NCBI RefSeq assembly: GCF_003313335.1
Contig: NZ_QMHP01000007.1
Span: 62,001 to 126,000 of the forward strand
DNA from: Pedobacter zeaxanthinifaciens
GTDB taxonomy: Bacteria; Bacteroidota; Bacteroidia; Sphingobacteriales; Sphingobacteriaceae
Length of the DNA stretch: 64,000 nucleotides
Direction of reading: 5' to 3'
Shown piece by piece: positions 33,211 through 43,746 of the stretch. The notes beneath the pieces are model-generated. The model did not search any database, was not told where the DNA came from, and saw only the letters and a program-made list of their open reading frames with translations. Every line of letters begins with the position of its first letter. Positions within the stretch are counted from its first letter, which is position 1. The position numbers were made by a program, and so were the translations under genes.

Positions 33211-34902
33211 CTAATTTGACGATTCGTTTGCCTTTAATGTTGGGCTGCCAATGGTTTTGTAATTGCCATCGCCTTTTAAAATAGCCAGCATTTGATTTTG
33301 GTTATGGAATAAAGACTTCGCTTTAGCAATTTCCTTATCGTACTGAAAAGCCTGCTCTATCCGCCCTTTTTCTTGATAATAACGACTGATGATCTGGGTT
33401 TCCAATGCCCTTTTAATCTCTAGCTTATGAGCAGCTAAATCGTTCTTCTTGGCATTCGCTATTTTTGCTTTCAAAGCTTCTAAATCAGCCTTAACTGGCG
33501 ATTTTTCATCTCTATCCACTTCTTTTTTCAATTCGTTAATCAGGCGTTCGCTTTTGGAAACATAGCTATAATCTTTATTACCTAAAGAAGCAATGAACTG
33601 ACCATATTGTGTATCTGAAATTTGAAAATCTTTAGCGGAGGCTACAGTTTGGTTGTTCTTTTTAAAAGCATTGGCATAATCAAAAAATAGGTTTTTGTTC
33701 AATAATGATATAGTTACAGGACTATACTTATCAGCTTCAATAAATACATCCGGATAAATTCCAGCACCATCGTAAACGGTACGACCCGCTTTGGTGCCAA
33801 AAGCTTTCAAGGTACTATCTGCAAATTTCTGCACTGAACCGTCCTGTTTACGGTGTGCATAGTCCAATGCTTGGATACATCGCCCAGATGGCGTATAATA
33901 TTTAGCCACAGTAACCTTTACCAAGCTGTTATAAGGCAAATTAAAGGTTTGCTGCACCAACCCCTTGCCGTAACTGCGTTGGCCCACTACAATGCCCCTA
34001 TCAAGGTCTTGGAAAGCGCCTGCCACAATTTCTGAAGCTGAAGCTGATGAACCGTTAATTAAAACCACAACGGGTAACGTTGGTGCAATAGCATTGGCCA
34101 TCGTTCTGTAGCTGATACTTTTTTCGGGGTTGCGGCCTTTTTGGGTAACCACCAATACGTTTTTATCTACAAATAAATTGATGATTTTTACTGCTTCCTG
34201 CAAAATACCACCGCCGTTGTTTCTCAAATCCAAAATCAATCCCCTTGGTTTTTGCTTATTGATGCTTTCCAGTGCCTCTTTAACTTCTTGACCCGAATTT
34301 TCTAAAAATTTATCTAAGCGGATATAGCCTATCTGCTCATCAAGCATGCCGTAATATGGCACATTTTTCTGCTTAATTTCTTCCCTTATCAACGATTTTT
34401 CGAGGGTTTTACCATCTCGCAACAAGGTTAGGCTAACCGGCGTACCCTTTGGTCCTCGCAGTAACTGGCTAATTTGGCTCCTATCTTTTCCAGTTGTTTC
34501 AACGCCGTTAATCTTCAAAATCTGATCTCCAGGCTGTACATCGGCTTTGTAGGACGGATACCCTTCGCTTACCTCGTTAACAAACAACTTACCATCAATA
34601 GTGAGGGTGCCAGCGCCTATGCCACCATATTGGGTACTCACATATTTCAGTTTGTAATCTTCAATTTCCGATTCAGGGACATATTCTGTATAAGGATCCA
34701 AGCTACTCAACATGGCATCAATCCCATTTCGCATCAACTCTGATGGATTAGTTTCATCTACGTAATTGATATTGATTTCCTTGTACAAAGAGGCAAATAC
34801 ATCCAAGTTTTTTGAAACCTGAAAAAGATCTTCTTTAAAAGCTAAGGTAAATGTGGTAATTACTAAGATGGCACCCAGCAGCGCTATTTTTACTCTCTTC
34901 AT
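33211..34902 (-). CDS. S41-family C-terminal processing protease
   Basis: 563 residues. N-terminal membrane anchor or signal (ALLGAILVITTFTLAF, residues 7-22), PDZ domain (~90-180, GIGAGTL), then the S41 core. Catalytic Ser288 (SSASASEIVAG) and Lys313 (YGKG). It cleaves C-termini of envelope proteins in the periplasm. C-terminal ~180 residues are coiled/helical with unknown role. Confidence 0.92.
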   Translation of the reverse strand: MKRVKIALLGAILVITTFTLAFKEDLFQVSKNLDVFASLYKEININYVDETNPSELMRNGIDAMLSSLDPYTEYVPESEIEDYKLKYVSTQYGGIGAGTLTIDGKLFVNEVSEGYPSYKADVQPGDQILKINGVETTGKDRSQISQLLRGPKGTPVSLTLLRDGKTLEKSLIREEIKQKNVPYYGMLDEQIGYIRLDKFLENSGQEVKEALESINKQKPRGLILDLRNNGGGILQEAVKIINLFVDKNVLVVTQKGRNPEKSISYRTMANAIAPTLPVVVLINGSSASASEIVAGAFQDLDRGIVVGQRSYGKGLVQQTFNLPYNSLVKVTVAKYYTPSGRCIQALDYAHRKQDGSVQKFADSTLKAFGTKAGRTVYDGAGIYPDVFIEADKYSPVTISLLNKNLFFDYANAFKKNNQTVASAKDFQISDTQYGQFIASLGNKDYSYVSKSERLINELKKEVDRDEKSPVKADLEALKAKIANAKKNDLAAHKLEIKRALETQIISRYYQEKGRIEQAFQYDKEIAKAKSLFHNQNQMLAILKGDGNYKTIGSPTLKANESSN

Positions 34903-35075
34903 GAAATCAGGTTTAAGTGAAATTCAATGAAAACCAAGTTGCCATTGAACCGCATCAGCTATGTACAACAACGCATTGTCGCACAAATTGAGAAGTAAAT
35001 TTAATAAACCCTTGCGATTTTTCAAACCAAAGGGCTATGGTATTGGAAAAGGTAATGTAAAGATTTGGAGATAGG

Positions 35076-35291
35076 CTATAACCTATTCCCGTCAGGATCC
35101 GCCAGCGCCTTACGAATTGTAAATTCGATATAAGCAGCATCACGGTTTACCAACTTAGCCAAAGTATGCACCAATTGGTCTTCTTGCCCTGGAGTAAAAG
35201 CAATTTCTACTGCAGCTAATTCGCGGTATTTCCTTAAAAACTTTGTTTTTACTTTTTGCCAAGTTTCCGTTGTAAGAGTAAAATTTGCCAT
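35076..35291 (-). CDS. CsbD-like small protein
   Basis: 71 residues with the CsbD-like pattern 'W-x-KVKTKFLRKYREL' and a repeated hydrophobic/charged helix. Members are associated with general stress but their action is unknown. Single gene between the S41 protease and the beta-helix gene. Confidence 0.6.
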   Translation of the reverse strand: MANFTLTTETWQKVKTKFLRKYRELAAVEIAFTPGQEDQLVHTLAKLVNRDAAYIEFTIRKALADPDGNRL

Positions 35292-35334
35292 TGGTGAAAA
35301 GATTATGCTTGCAAAAATAGCATTTTTTGAACTT

Positions 35335-37971
35335 TTATCTAATTATTGTTAAACTACCTGTTAATGGATCGCAATTGGCGCTCAAAATGATCTTATAAAA
35401 GTAAACGCCAACGGGCAGATTGTTTCCAGCTTGGGTGCCATCAAATGGTTTATTGTAGCCCTTGCTGGTAAAAACTTTATTGCCCGTTCTATCAAAAACG
35501 TTAAAAGTTGCATCAGGATAATTATCAACCCCTTCTATTTTCCATACATCATTGATGGCATCGCCGTTGGGCGTAAACGCATTAGGCACTTTTATAGGTG
35601 TAATTTTCAGCGTACCGAAATCAGCCACATCACTTAATACTTCACAGCCAAACCTATCGGTCACGCTCAAATAGTATTTATCCAAAGGAACATTATTTAG
35701 CTCAATACCGCTTGCCACCTCATCACCATTAGCATTAAACCAAGTGTAGGTGTAGGGAGCTGTTTGTCCATTTACGGAAATTCCTTTTATGCTTCCTTTT
35801 GTGCCATCGCAATTTACATAAAGCTTTTGAGCCGCTTGGTTAATTACGGGCAACGGAATTCTGGTAATGCTATAACTTTTAATGGTGTAGCTGCAGCCAA
35901 AGTTGCTGTAGCCTTTCAGTGTATATGTACCCGGCGATAAATTACTGATACTGGGCCCTCTACCAATTTCACTACCGCTGGCGTTAAACCACCTCAATTC
36001 ATCCGGCTGCACGGTTTGAAACCCCATCACCTGGATGCTCCCATTTGATGAACTGCAGCTGGCATCATTCACCTGCTCCCGCGAAACTTTATAATCAAAC
36101 TCCACATTGTTAACCGTGTAATTTGGCGAAATGATATTACAGGTTCCCAACTGAGTGGTGAAATAGTATATCCCGCTAGGCACGTTGAGCAAATCTGCCG
36201 CCCGACTTACTTCGGTACCGGCGGAGTTGTACCAAATTTTAGAGGAGCCATTTAATGTGGTTATACCTTTAATTGATCCGTTTGATTGACCACAGTAAGC
36301 TGCAGTAATCACTTTATTTGCCTCGGATATTCCTGTTGAATTAGAACTTATGGTGTACGACTGCGAAATTACCGAACAGGAATTATTTTGCCTTGCCGTT
36401 AATTTGTAAGTGCCGGGACCTACATTCTCCAAATCTTTTGCGTTACCTACAATGGCACCGCTGGCATTGCGCCATTCGAATATGGAGGCATCATAAGTCA
36501 CAATGCCCTTAATGCTCCCCGTTGGTTGATTACAAATTACATTGGTGATAGTTACCCTGGTTTCATCAATTAATGGCTTGGAAAACGTTGCAGTGGCGCC
36601 ATCTGGATTAGTTCCCATACTAGTTACAGACCTGGATAAATCAATTGCTCCATTGTAGCTCCAGTTGCCTGTACTATTTGTGGCAATGGTGGCAATCCAA
36701 TCTTTCCCCTGACAATCAGAACAGGCATCGGTATAAAATAGTTCAATTTTCGAATTTGGCAGATAAACACCGTTTACATTAGTAGCAGTAATATTTGAAA
36801 TTTTAGAAGTGGTAACGGTTTTGTTGTTGGGCAAATTTACAAAGTCGATGGCTTTAATATTGCAATTGAAACTGTTGCGCAGGATGGAAACTGGATAAGT
36901 GAGCTCAAGGGTTACCGCTAGCTTGTTATAGGCTATTTCGTTACCTGTATTTGCCACACTACCTCCAATAACGCCACCAGCACTAAACTTGATGTAAATG
37001 CCCACATCATTACCAAAAGTACTCGTTCCCAAGCCGTTGGTGCCAATCTTATTGTTTTCTATATTGTAGCCACCATTTACATAATCTAAGTAAATACCCC
37101 TAGCTTGGCCGCAAATATAATTACCCACAATTTTTGGCCTACTTGCATCGCCGTTAATGTAAATTCCATTGGCATTAGCCGCCCTATATTGCGTATTTTT
37201 GTTAACTGATAAACCTATGGTATTGTTAATGATGCTAATCTGTTGATCGGCCCCGCCTAATGCTATACCATTTCTGGTATGTGCGGCGATGATATTTCCT
37301 TCTGCAAGCAAATTGCCGCCTACTAAGCCATCTTTAAGAAAACTCACATCAATTGCCGACTCATTAGGTAAAACTGCCTGACCGTTTGGGGAAAGCCCAA
37401 ATATGTTTGCACTTATTTTTAGATTAACCACATCCTGCCTAGGAATAATAAAAGGCGAAAGAATACCGGCATAACTCCCATTGAAACAATTAGGCTTATT
37501 TACGGCTCCTATAATGATATTGGTTGAATTGCGAAGGTAAATCCCCGATTTTTTCTCTTCAATTGGGCCTAAAGGATCAGATTGAAAGCTGGAAAATTCA
37601 ATACCGTAAATCTCTACATCTTTTGCATTATCCAAACGCAAGCCACTAAAGTAAATGGATGATATTTTGGTTAGCGACACCTTAATGTTTGGATTACCTA
37701 AAAAGCTTGTTGGCTGGCTAGTGCCGTCGATAACAATGTTAGAGCTTAAGATAGGAAGCTCGGAACTTAACTGAATAGTTACTCCTGCAGCGTTTGTTGA
37801 AATTAAGTTGAAATAGATAAAATCTCGGTCGACAATTCCATTGGCATTGGCAGTTTGAATAGCATCTCTAAGCGTCCCAGGGCCCGAATCAGCGTTGCTT
37901 GTAACCACAATTACAGCGCCTTGTGTAACCCGCCAAACAACCAATAATAAAAGCGTTAACCAAAACCTCAT
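35335..37971 (-). CDS. Secreted beta-helix protein with CHU_C/T9SS sorting domain
   Basis: 878 residues. The start is ATG 37971, not 38022, because a terminator (37985-38015) lies between the two. Signal peptide (LLLLVVWRVTQG..), right-handed beta-helix repeats (~25-420) with 'GNII', 'NNTIG', 'NKIG' rungs, then several Ig/SprB-like repeats. The C-terminal gliding-motility-type domain (PNAFTPNGDAINDVW..) marks it for the type IX secretion system. Likely a cell-surface or extracellular adhesin. Confidence 0.85.
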   Translation of the reverse strand: MRFWLTLLLLVVWRVTQGAVIVVTSNADSGPGTLRDAIQTANANGIVDRDFIYFNLISTNAAGVTIQLSSELPILSSNIVIDGTSQPTSFLGNPNIKVSLTKISSIYFSGLRLDNAKDVEIYGIEFSSFQSDPLGPIEEKKSGIYLRNSTNIIIGAVNKPNCFNGSYAGILSPFIIPRQDVVNLKISANIFGLSPNGQAVLPNESAIDVSFLKDGLVGGNLLAEGNIIAAHTRNGIALGGADQQISIINNTIGLSVNKNTQYRAANANGIYINGDASRPKIVGNYICGQARGIYLDYVNGGYNIENNKIGTNGLGTSTFGNDVGIYIKFSAGGVIGGSVANTGNEIAYNKLAVTLELTYPVSILRNSFNCNIKAIDFVNLPNNKTVTTSKISNITATNVNGVYLPNSKIELFYTDACSDCQGKDWIATIATNSTGNWSYNGAIDLSRSVTSMGTNPDGATATFSKPLIDETRVTITNVICNQPTGSIKGIVTYDASIFEWRNASGAIVGNAKDLENVGPGTYKLTARQNNSCSVISQSYTISSNSTGISEANKVITAAYCGQSNGSIKGITTLNGSSKIWYNSAGTEVSRAADLLNVPSGIYYFTTQLGTCNIISPNYTVNNVEFDYKVSREQVNDASCSSSNGSIQVMGFQTVQPDELRWFNASGSEIGRGPSISNLSPGTYTLKGYSNFGCSYTIKSYSITRIPLPVINQAAQKLYVNCDGTKGSIKGISVNGQTAPYTYTWFNANGDEVASGIELNNVPLDKYYLSVTDRFGCEVLSDVADFGTLKITPIKVPNAFTPNGDAINDVWKIEGVDNYPDATFNVFDRTGNKVFTSKGYNKPFDGTQAGNNLPVGVYFYKIILSANCDPLTGSLTIIR

Positions 37972-37984
37972 GTTGTAAAAATAA

Positions 37985-38015
37985 AAAAACCAAGCCGAAA
38001 AGTGGCTTGGTTTTT
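37985..38015. terminator. Terminator before the beta-helix gene
   Basis: Stem AAAAACCAAGCC / GGCTTGGTTTTT, loop GAAAAGT. It ends the SusC-SusD-lipoprotein operon (stop at 38034). Confidence 0.88.
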
Positions 38016-38033
38016 TATGCATTATCTATACAC

Positions 38034-38831
38034 CTAGTAAAATGTTGTGTAAAAGCTAAGTGTTGGTGGGAAAGTAACGTTGTTAATGATACCTCTAACA
38101 TACAACGTATAAGCTCTTCCTTTTGTAAATGTACTTGTAAAAGTAGTTGTTACCGCGGTGTTAGTTTGAGGGTTAACAAGTAAAAAGTTCAATGATGTAG
38201 TTGGACCTCCGCCCGGACTAGAAATTTCCGCCCAATCTGAAGCAGCACCTACCGCTATATTACTTAATATCTTTGGATCAGCAACGGTTGTTCCTCTCAC
38301 CAAATCCAAGCTGGTACCGCCACTTAAAACATTAACTAATTTAAAGAAAACTTTTGTACTGTCTAATGCTGGCCTAACATCCTCTATAACTAAATTAGCA
38401 GGGATTTTTTTGTTCACTGCATCATAAGTTCCGTTAGGAATTATTGTATAGTACTTTCCTGGTGCCGGATTAATTGTAGCACTGAATACCTCCAAACTTG
38501 GATCAGCAGTAGCAGCAGGAATTATTTTCCCTGTTAAAGTTTGGCTTCCAGGTGTAGCAACCGCATATCCAAAGTCAGGAAACACTTGATTATAGATATA
38601 ACCCGTATTTTCAATTCCAGTGGTAGATTGTTTAGTAGAAAACTTAGCTCCATTTAAGTAGAAGTTAACCACAGGACTATTTGGACTCAAATTTAAAATT
38701 TTCAAATAAGAATACTTCGGATCACCTACGGCAATTTTTTCATACTTGGTGTTCTCAACCAAGCCCTTATCTGGTTTACAAGATGCAAAGAATACAATGC
38801 AACCTGCCATAAAATATAATATCTTTTTCAT
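38034..38831 (-). CDS. DUF4397-type lipoprotein
   Basis: 265 residues. Lipobox 'FFASCKPD' puts the lipidated Cys at ~residue 18. Beta-sandwich DUF4397 content follows ('YLKILNLSPNSPVVNFYLNG', 'VRGTT'). Last gene of the SusC-SusD operon (11 bp after SusD), so probably a surface accessory of that uptake system. Confidence 0.75.
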   Translation of the reverse strand: MKKILYFMAGCIVFFASCKPDKGLVENTKYEKIAVGDPKYSYLKILNLSPNSPVVNFYLNGAKFSTKQSTTGIENTGYIYNQVFPDFGYAVATPGSQTLTGKIIPAATADPSLEVFSATINPAPGKYYTIIPNGTYDAVNKKIPANLVIEDVRPALDSTKVFFKLVNVLSGGTSLDLVRGTTVADPKILSNIAVGAASDWAEISSPGGGPTTSLNFLLVNPQTNTAVTTTFTSTFTKGRAYTLYVRGIINNVTFPPTLSFYTTFY

Positions 38832-38842
38832 TGTCGTATTTA

Positions 38843-40384
38843 TTAAGGTTCAGAAAACCACATTTTAACTGTATGATAATCAACTTTATCGGCTCCAATT
38901 TTTCTCAACGCTTCAATATTCCAGATATATTCTGAGTTATATCTAGGGCGATATCTCTGCGCTGGTTTTCCTCCGTTATCAGCAAAGAAAGAAGATGGGA
39001 ATACATACACTTGATCGTAAGGTTTATTGCCTTGAGCATCACCTACCATGTAGTTGTATTTACGTAAATCCGACCACGTTTCAACAAAACCGTAAGCATA
39101 TAATGCTAGGTATTTTTGTAACATGATATCCTTAAGTGTTAAAGTTGCTTCCGTTTGCTTTACAGAGGCGCTAGTCATGTAAGCTGTTTTTTGTGCAGTA
39201 GTAATCGCTGTACCTAATGCACTCACAAAGTCGATACTAGATGAAATACCATTTTGGTAAGCAATTAAAGCTGTTGTTTTATCACCTTTTCTGAATGCAG
39301 CTTCAGCTTTGATAAATTGCATTTCCGAATAAGTCATGATTGGGAAGCCAGCATTGTCTTTGAACAAATATCTACCAGTTCCAGCTCCTGGGTTAACAGT
39401 TCCAAATGAACCCCAAAGGTTTGGAATTTGCGCTGGAGCAGTTCCAGCAGCAGAACTGCCAGGTGTAGTTCCTCTATACACACCGTCCTGACTAGGGGCA
39501 ATCATAGTGGCTCTTCTTGGATCAATTACTGAACCTGCAGTACCTGTAAAATAAGTTCCATCTAACAAACCAACAATAATCCTAGTCTGTCTGTAAGATG
39601 CTAAGTTAGCTCTAACCGGACCGTAGAAGTTAGCATCTGTACTATTAGCGCCATTGTTAGGAACAATGAAGTTATCGCCATTGTTAGCTAATGATTTATC
39701 TACATACTCGATTACTTTGTTTGGATCATAGCTTGCTTTGTTGATCAAATTGCTAGCATTTCTAGCTAAAATACCGTAACAAAACTTAATCCATTTGCTA
39801 GCATCACCTTTATAAACCAAATCACCAACAGCTAATTTAGCAACAGTACCAGTACCGTCAGTTCTTGAAAATGCAGCAATTGCTTCAGTAGCTTCTTTAA
39901 CCGCTTCTGCGTAAGCTACTTGTTGAGAATCGTAATCAAATTTATAGCGGTTAGGCTCATAAGCTTGCTTCACGATGATATCACCATGGTAATCAGTAGT
40001 GATTTGCCATCCCCAAGCTTTCAAAGCTTTAGCCAAACCAACATAATTCCACTCTTGTTTAGTTGAACTATCTTCAATGATAAGATTTAAGTTAGCTCCT
40101 AAACCATAGTAGTTTGTACGCCAGATTTCTCCCATGGCATCACTTGCTGCTAACCATCCGTGTGTTTCACCTACGTTAACAGCACCTCCAAAGTATTGGA
40201 TTAAGCCGCCCAAGTAACGTGAATCAAACTGTACACCACGCTCCATTTGAGCAAAAAGTGGTGGAGTAAGCGTTTTACTATCTGGAATTTGTGGCGTGGC
40301 TGGATCCGTGTTGATATCAAACCACTTTTTACATCCAGAGGAAGTAACCGCTAATGCAATTAATAATATATATATCTTTTTCAT
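38843..40384 (-). CDS. SusD/RagB-family nutrient-binding lipoprotein
   Basis: 513 residues. Signal/lipobox (LLIALAVTSSGCKKW) at the N-terminus, TPR-like helical SusD fold, C-terminal 'QRYRPRYNSEYIWN' type end. It captures substrate on the cell surface and passes it to the SusC porin. Starts 11 bp after the SusC gene. Confidence 0.9.
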   Translation of the reverse strand: MKKIYILLIALAVTSSGCKKWFDINTDPATPQIPDSKTLTPPLFAQMERGVQFDSRYLGGLIQYFGGAVNVGETHGWLAASDAMGEIWRTNYYGLGANLNLIIEDSSTKQEWNYVGLAKALKAWGWQITTDYHGDIIVKQAYEPNRYKFDYDSQQVAYAEAVKEATEAIAAFSRTDGTGTVAKLAVGDLVYKGDASKWIKFCYGILARNASNLINKASYDPNKVIEYVDKSLANNGDNFIVPNNGANSTDANFYGPVRANLASYRQTRIIVGLLDGTYFTGTAGSVIDPRRATMIAPSQDGVYRGTTPGSSAAGTAPAQIPNLWGSFGTVNPGAGTGRYLFKDNAGFPIMTYSEMQFIKAEAAFRKGDKTTALIAYQNGISSSIDFVSALGTAITTAQKTAYMTSASVKQTEATLTLKDIMLQKYLALYAYGFVETWSDLRKYNYMVGDAQGNKPYDQVYVFPSSFFADNGGKPAQRYRPRYNSEYIWNIEALRKIGADKVDYHTVKMWFSEP

Positions 40385-40395
40385 TTCTGTAATGA

Positions 40396-43300
40396 TTAAA
40401 ATCCTACCCTTAAACCAAAATTGTAACCCCTAGGTAATCCAGAAGAACCGAAATCAATACCTGTACCACCTGTACCGCCAGAAGCTGCACTTAAGCCGTT
40501 AACAGATGGATCTACACCTTTATAGTTGGTTAACAACCATAAATCAGTTCCAGTAAAGAAAACACTTGCGCTGCTTAACACCTTAGTTTTAGCTAAGAAT
40601 GATTTAGGTAAGCTGTAGCTCAAAGTAATATCTTTCAAACGTAACCAGTTGATATCTTTCTCGATAAAATCTCTCGTGTTATAGTTTGTAGAATAGTACG
40701 AAGTACTTCTAGAAGGGATTACGATAATATTATTTTTCGTAGGAGTTGCCGTATTTTCCAAACCGTCACGTAAAACACCTTCGATGATTCTAGGCTCTTC
40801 ACGATCTAATGTTCTTGTTGACATACCTCTTGCGTATAAATAAAGCTCGGTAGCATTGTAAATATCTCCACCTTTTCTGATATCAAATAAGAATGATAAT
40901 TGGAAATTTTTATAAGTGAAGGTATTGTTTAAACCGATACCAAAATCAGGAGCCGTATCACCAATTTGAGTCCAATCAGCACTTACATAAGGCATACCAT
41001 TGGTTGGGTTGATTAAGATATCACCGTTGTTGTTTCTCATGTACTCACGACTTGCCAATGCTGATACCGAAGAACCTTTCACATATTGTCTTCTCACGTT
41101 ATCAAACAACCAAGTATCAGAAACGTAGAAGGTATCTTGCTCACCTGGTAAAGCTTTAATTTCGCCTCTAACTCTGGTTACGTTAGCTCTAATATTCCAT
41201 GAGAAGTTTTCTTTTTTGATAGGTGTACCGCTCAATGAAAGCTCAAAACCGTTATTTACAACCACACCACTGTTGATGTACATTAATATACCTCCAGTAG
41301 CATAACTTAAACGAGGAGCGGTAATCTGGCCATCACTATTAACGTGATAGTAAGAGAAGTTGGCAGTTAACCTATCTTTGAAGAAACCTAAATCAATACC
41401 AGCCTCAGTTGAGGTGGTAAACTCAGCTCTCAAATCAGAGTTACCTAAAGTTACATCAGTTGCAAATCCGCCACCTGTAGTACCTTGAGCAATTAGCTTA
41501 GTTCTAGTGATGTAAGCATAACGTGGATCTTTACCTGACTGACCCCAAGATCCTCTTAATTTACCTGTTGATAACCAACCAAGTTTTTTAAACGGTGCTA
41601 GATCAGAGAATACGAAACTTAATGAGGTAGCTGGATAGAAGAAAGAAATTCCTTTATCGTAAGGCAAGGTCGATGAAAAATCCATACGGCCTGTAAAAGT
41701 TAAGTACAGAATATCATCGTATCCCAACTCAGCTTGCCCAAAAGCACCCATCTTTCTCTTATTTACATCCGTATACTGTACACGTTGCGTGGTTGGGTCA
41801 GTATTGTTCATACTGTAAAAATTCGACTGATAGAATTTTGTACCTTTTTGTGCGGTCACTTCATCGCTAAAATCCAGAAGGTCGTAACCTACCCTTAATA
41901 CTGGAGAAAATTTACCAAATTTCTTCTTAGCAGTTGCTACAAAAGCTGCATTGTACTGCACTTGATTCTCAGCAAAGGTGTTAATACCACCACCTACGTT
42001 AGAACTTCCCGAAGCAGTTGAGAAATAAGACTCCGGATGGAAAGCGCTTAAACCTTGCATGGTATAAACGTCCATACCCACATTTCCTTGGAAACTTAAC
42101 CAGTTAGTTGGTTTATAAGTAAGGCCTATATTACTAAGTATGCGGTTTAATTTATCATAGTTTGGATTGTTTTCCATTGCCCAAATAGGGTTATCAATTT
42201 CTGCTGAATTTACACCAGTAATTGTTCTTCTACCTCCTGTAGCAGTATACCTATTTGTAATATCGTCTACTAAAGGCCAAGTTAAAACACTTAACATTGG
42301 ACTTGATGCACCTTTATAAGTTTTATCTGTTTTGTTAGAGATAAAGTTCAAAGAAGCATTTGTACTAATTTTATCGCTTACTTTTGCTGTACCAGTTAAC
42401 CTTAAGTTCAAACTTTTATAATTTGTACCTGGAATAACACCACCTTGATCTGTATAGCTTAAAGAAGTTCTTACACTCAAGGCATCAGTACCGCCCTCAA
42501 CAGCTGCATTATGTCGTTGTGTGAAACCAGTTTGATAAAAAGCACCTAAATTGTCGTATTTTTTAAAACGCTCAGGGTATCTAGCACCGAAGAAAGTTCT
42601 AGTACGAACCTCTTCATCAAAAATACCACCGTCACCACCGCCAAACTCATCTTGTACATCAGGGAAACGATAAGCAGTTTCCATTCTGAAAGAGTTATTG
42701 TAACTTACTTTAGCTTTACCAGCTTTTGCTCTTTTGGTTGTAATTACCACAGCACCAGAAGCACCTTGAGTACCATATAATGCAGAAGCCTCAGGACCTT
42801 TCAAAATAGTAACCGATTCGATTTCCTCTGGGTTGATATCCATCCCCCTGTTACCATAATCATTACCTCTGTTAAAAGTTCCTTGTCCTACCAAGTTGTA
42901 CTCGCTAAAAGTATTGTTAGAGATAGGCAAACCATCTACCACAAAAAGCGGCTGGTTGTCGCCATCTAAAGAAACCGCTCCACGGATAATAATTTGTGAA
43001 GAAGCTCCCGGAACACCTTGAGTTGGCGTAACAGTTACACCTGCTACCCTACCTTGAAGTGCATTAATAAAGTTGTCACGCTGGGTTTGCGCTATTTCAG
43101 GGCCACCCACCGACTGTGCATCGTAACCTAAAGATCTTTTAGACCTTTCGATACCGAAAGCAGTTACCACAACCTCGTTAAGGGCTTTGGTATCGGCACT
43201 AAGAGCAACGTTAATTGTTGTAGAAGCTCCAACGGTTTGTTCTTTAGTTGTCATACCTAAGTAGATAAACTGAAGCACATCTCCTTTGTTAGCTTTGATG

Positions 43301-43485
43301 GTGTAAATACCGCTAGTGTTGGCTTGAGCCGCAACAGAGCTTCCCTTAACCTTAACAGTGGCGCCCGGTATTGGCATGCCATCTGCCTCAGAAGTTACCT
43401 TTCCTGTGATAGTAACCTGCTGCGCCATTACCTGCAATGCCAAGAGAAAGGATCCCAAGAACAGCATGAGTAATTTTTTTTTCAT
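40396..43485 (-). CDS. SusC/RagA TonB-dependent outer-membrane transporter
   Basis: 1029 residues. Signal peptide (1-21), CarboxypepD-like regulatory domain (~22-105), TonB plug (~115-230, with 'VTILKGPEASALYGTQGASG'), then a beta-barrel ending in aromatic 'LRVGF'. It imports large nutrients across the outer membrane. Likely promoter in the 261 bp gap before DeoR. Confidence 0.92.
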   Translation of the reverse strand: MKKKLLMLFLGSFLLALQVMAQQVTITGKVTSEADGMPIPGATVKVKGSSVAAQANTSGIYTIKANKGDVLQFIYLGMTTKEQTVGASTTINVALSADTKALNEVVVTAFGIERSKRSLGYDAQSVGGPEIAQTQRDNFINALQGRVAGVTVTPTQGVPGASSQIIIRGAVSLDGDNQPLFVVDGLPISNNTFSEYNLVGQGTFNRGNDYGNRGMDINPEEIESVTILKGPEASALYGTQGASGAVVITTKRAKAGKAKVSYNNSFRMETAYRFPDVQDEFGGGDGGIFDEEVRTRTFFGARYPERFKKYDNLGAFYQTGFTQRHNAAVEGGTDALSVRTSLSYTDQGGVIPGTNYKSLNLRLTGTAKVSDKISTNASLNFISNKTDKTYKGASSPMLSVLTWPLVDDITNRYTATGGRRTITGVNSAEIDNPIWAMENNPNYDKLNRILSNIGLTYKPTNWLSFQGNVGMDVYTMQGLSAFHPESYFSTASGSSNVGGGINTFAENQVQYNAAFVATAKKKFGKFSPVLRVGYDLLDFSDEVTAQKGTKFYQSNFYSMNNTDPTTQRVQYTDVNKRKMGAFGQAELGYDDILYLTFTGRMDFSSTLPYDKGISFFYPATSLSFVFSDLAPFKKLGWLSTGKLRGSWGQSGKDPRYAYITRTKLIAQGTTGGGFATDVTLGNSDLRAEFTTSTEAGIDLGFFKDRLTANFSYYHVNSDGQITAPRLSYATGGILMYINSGVVVNNGFELSLSGTPIKKENFSWNIRANVTRVRGEIKALPGEQDTFYVSDTWLFDNVRRQYVKGSSVSALASREYMRNNNGDILINPTNGMPYVSADWTQIGDTAPDFGIGLNNTFTYKNFQLSFLFDIRKGGDIYNATELYLYARGMSTRTLDREEPRIIEGVLRDGLENTATPTKNNIIVIPSRSTSYYSTNYNTRDFIEKDINWLRLKDITLSYSLPKSFLAKTKVLSSASVFFTGTDLWLLTNYKGVDPSVNGLSAASGGTGGTGIDFGSSGLPRGYNFGLRVGF

Positions 43486-43746
43486 AAACTCTCGTTTGGT
43501 TAATTAGTAATTAAATCGTTTAGTTGTGATATTCGTTGTAGGAGAAAAACGCATATTAACGCAATTACCCTATTTCTTAAGTAAATATCACAACTTTTTT
43601 GATTAAAAAAAGAATTTTTCTGAAAAAAATATAAATTACCGTTAGAACCCCGCAGAAATCCGCATTAAAATTTCACGCCTTTTAAGAATTGATTACGAAT
43701 TAATTATTTTTTGCTACCTTAAACCCTTGTTAAATACCACTAAAAA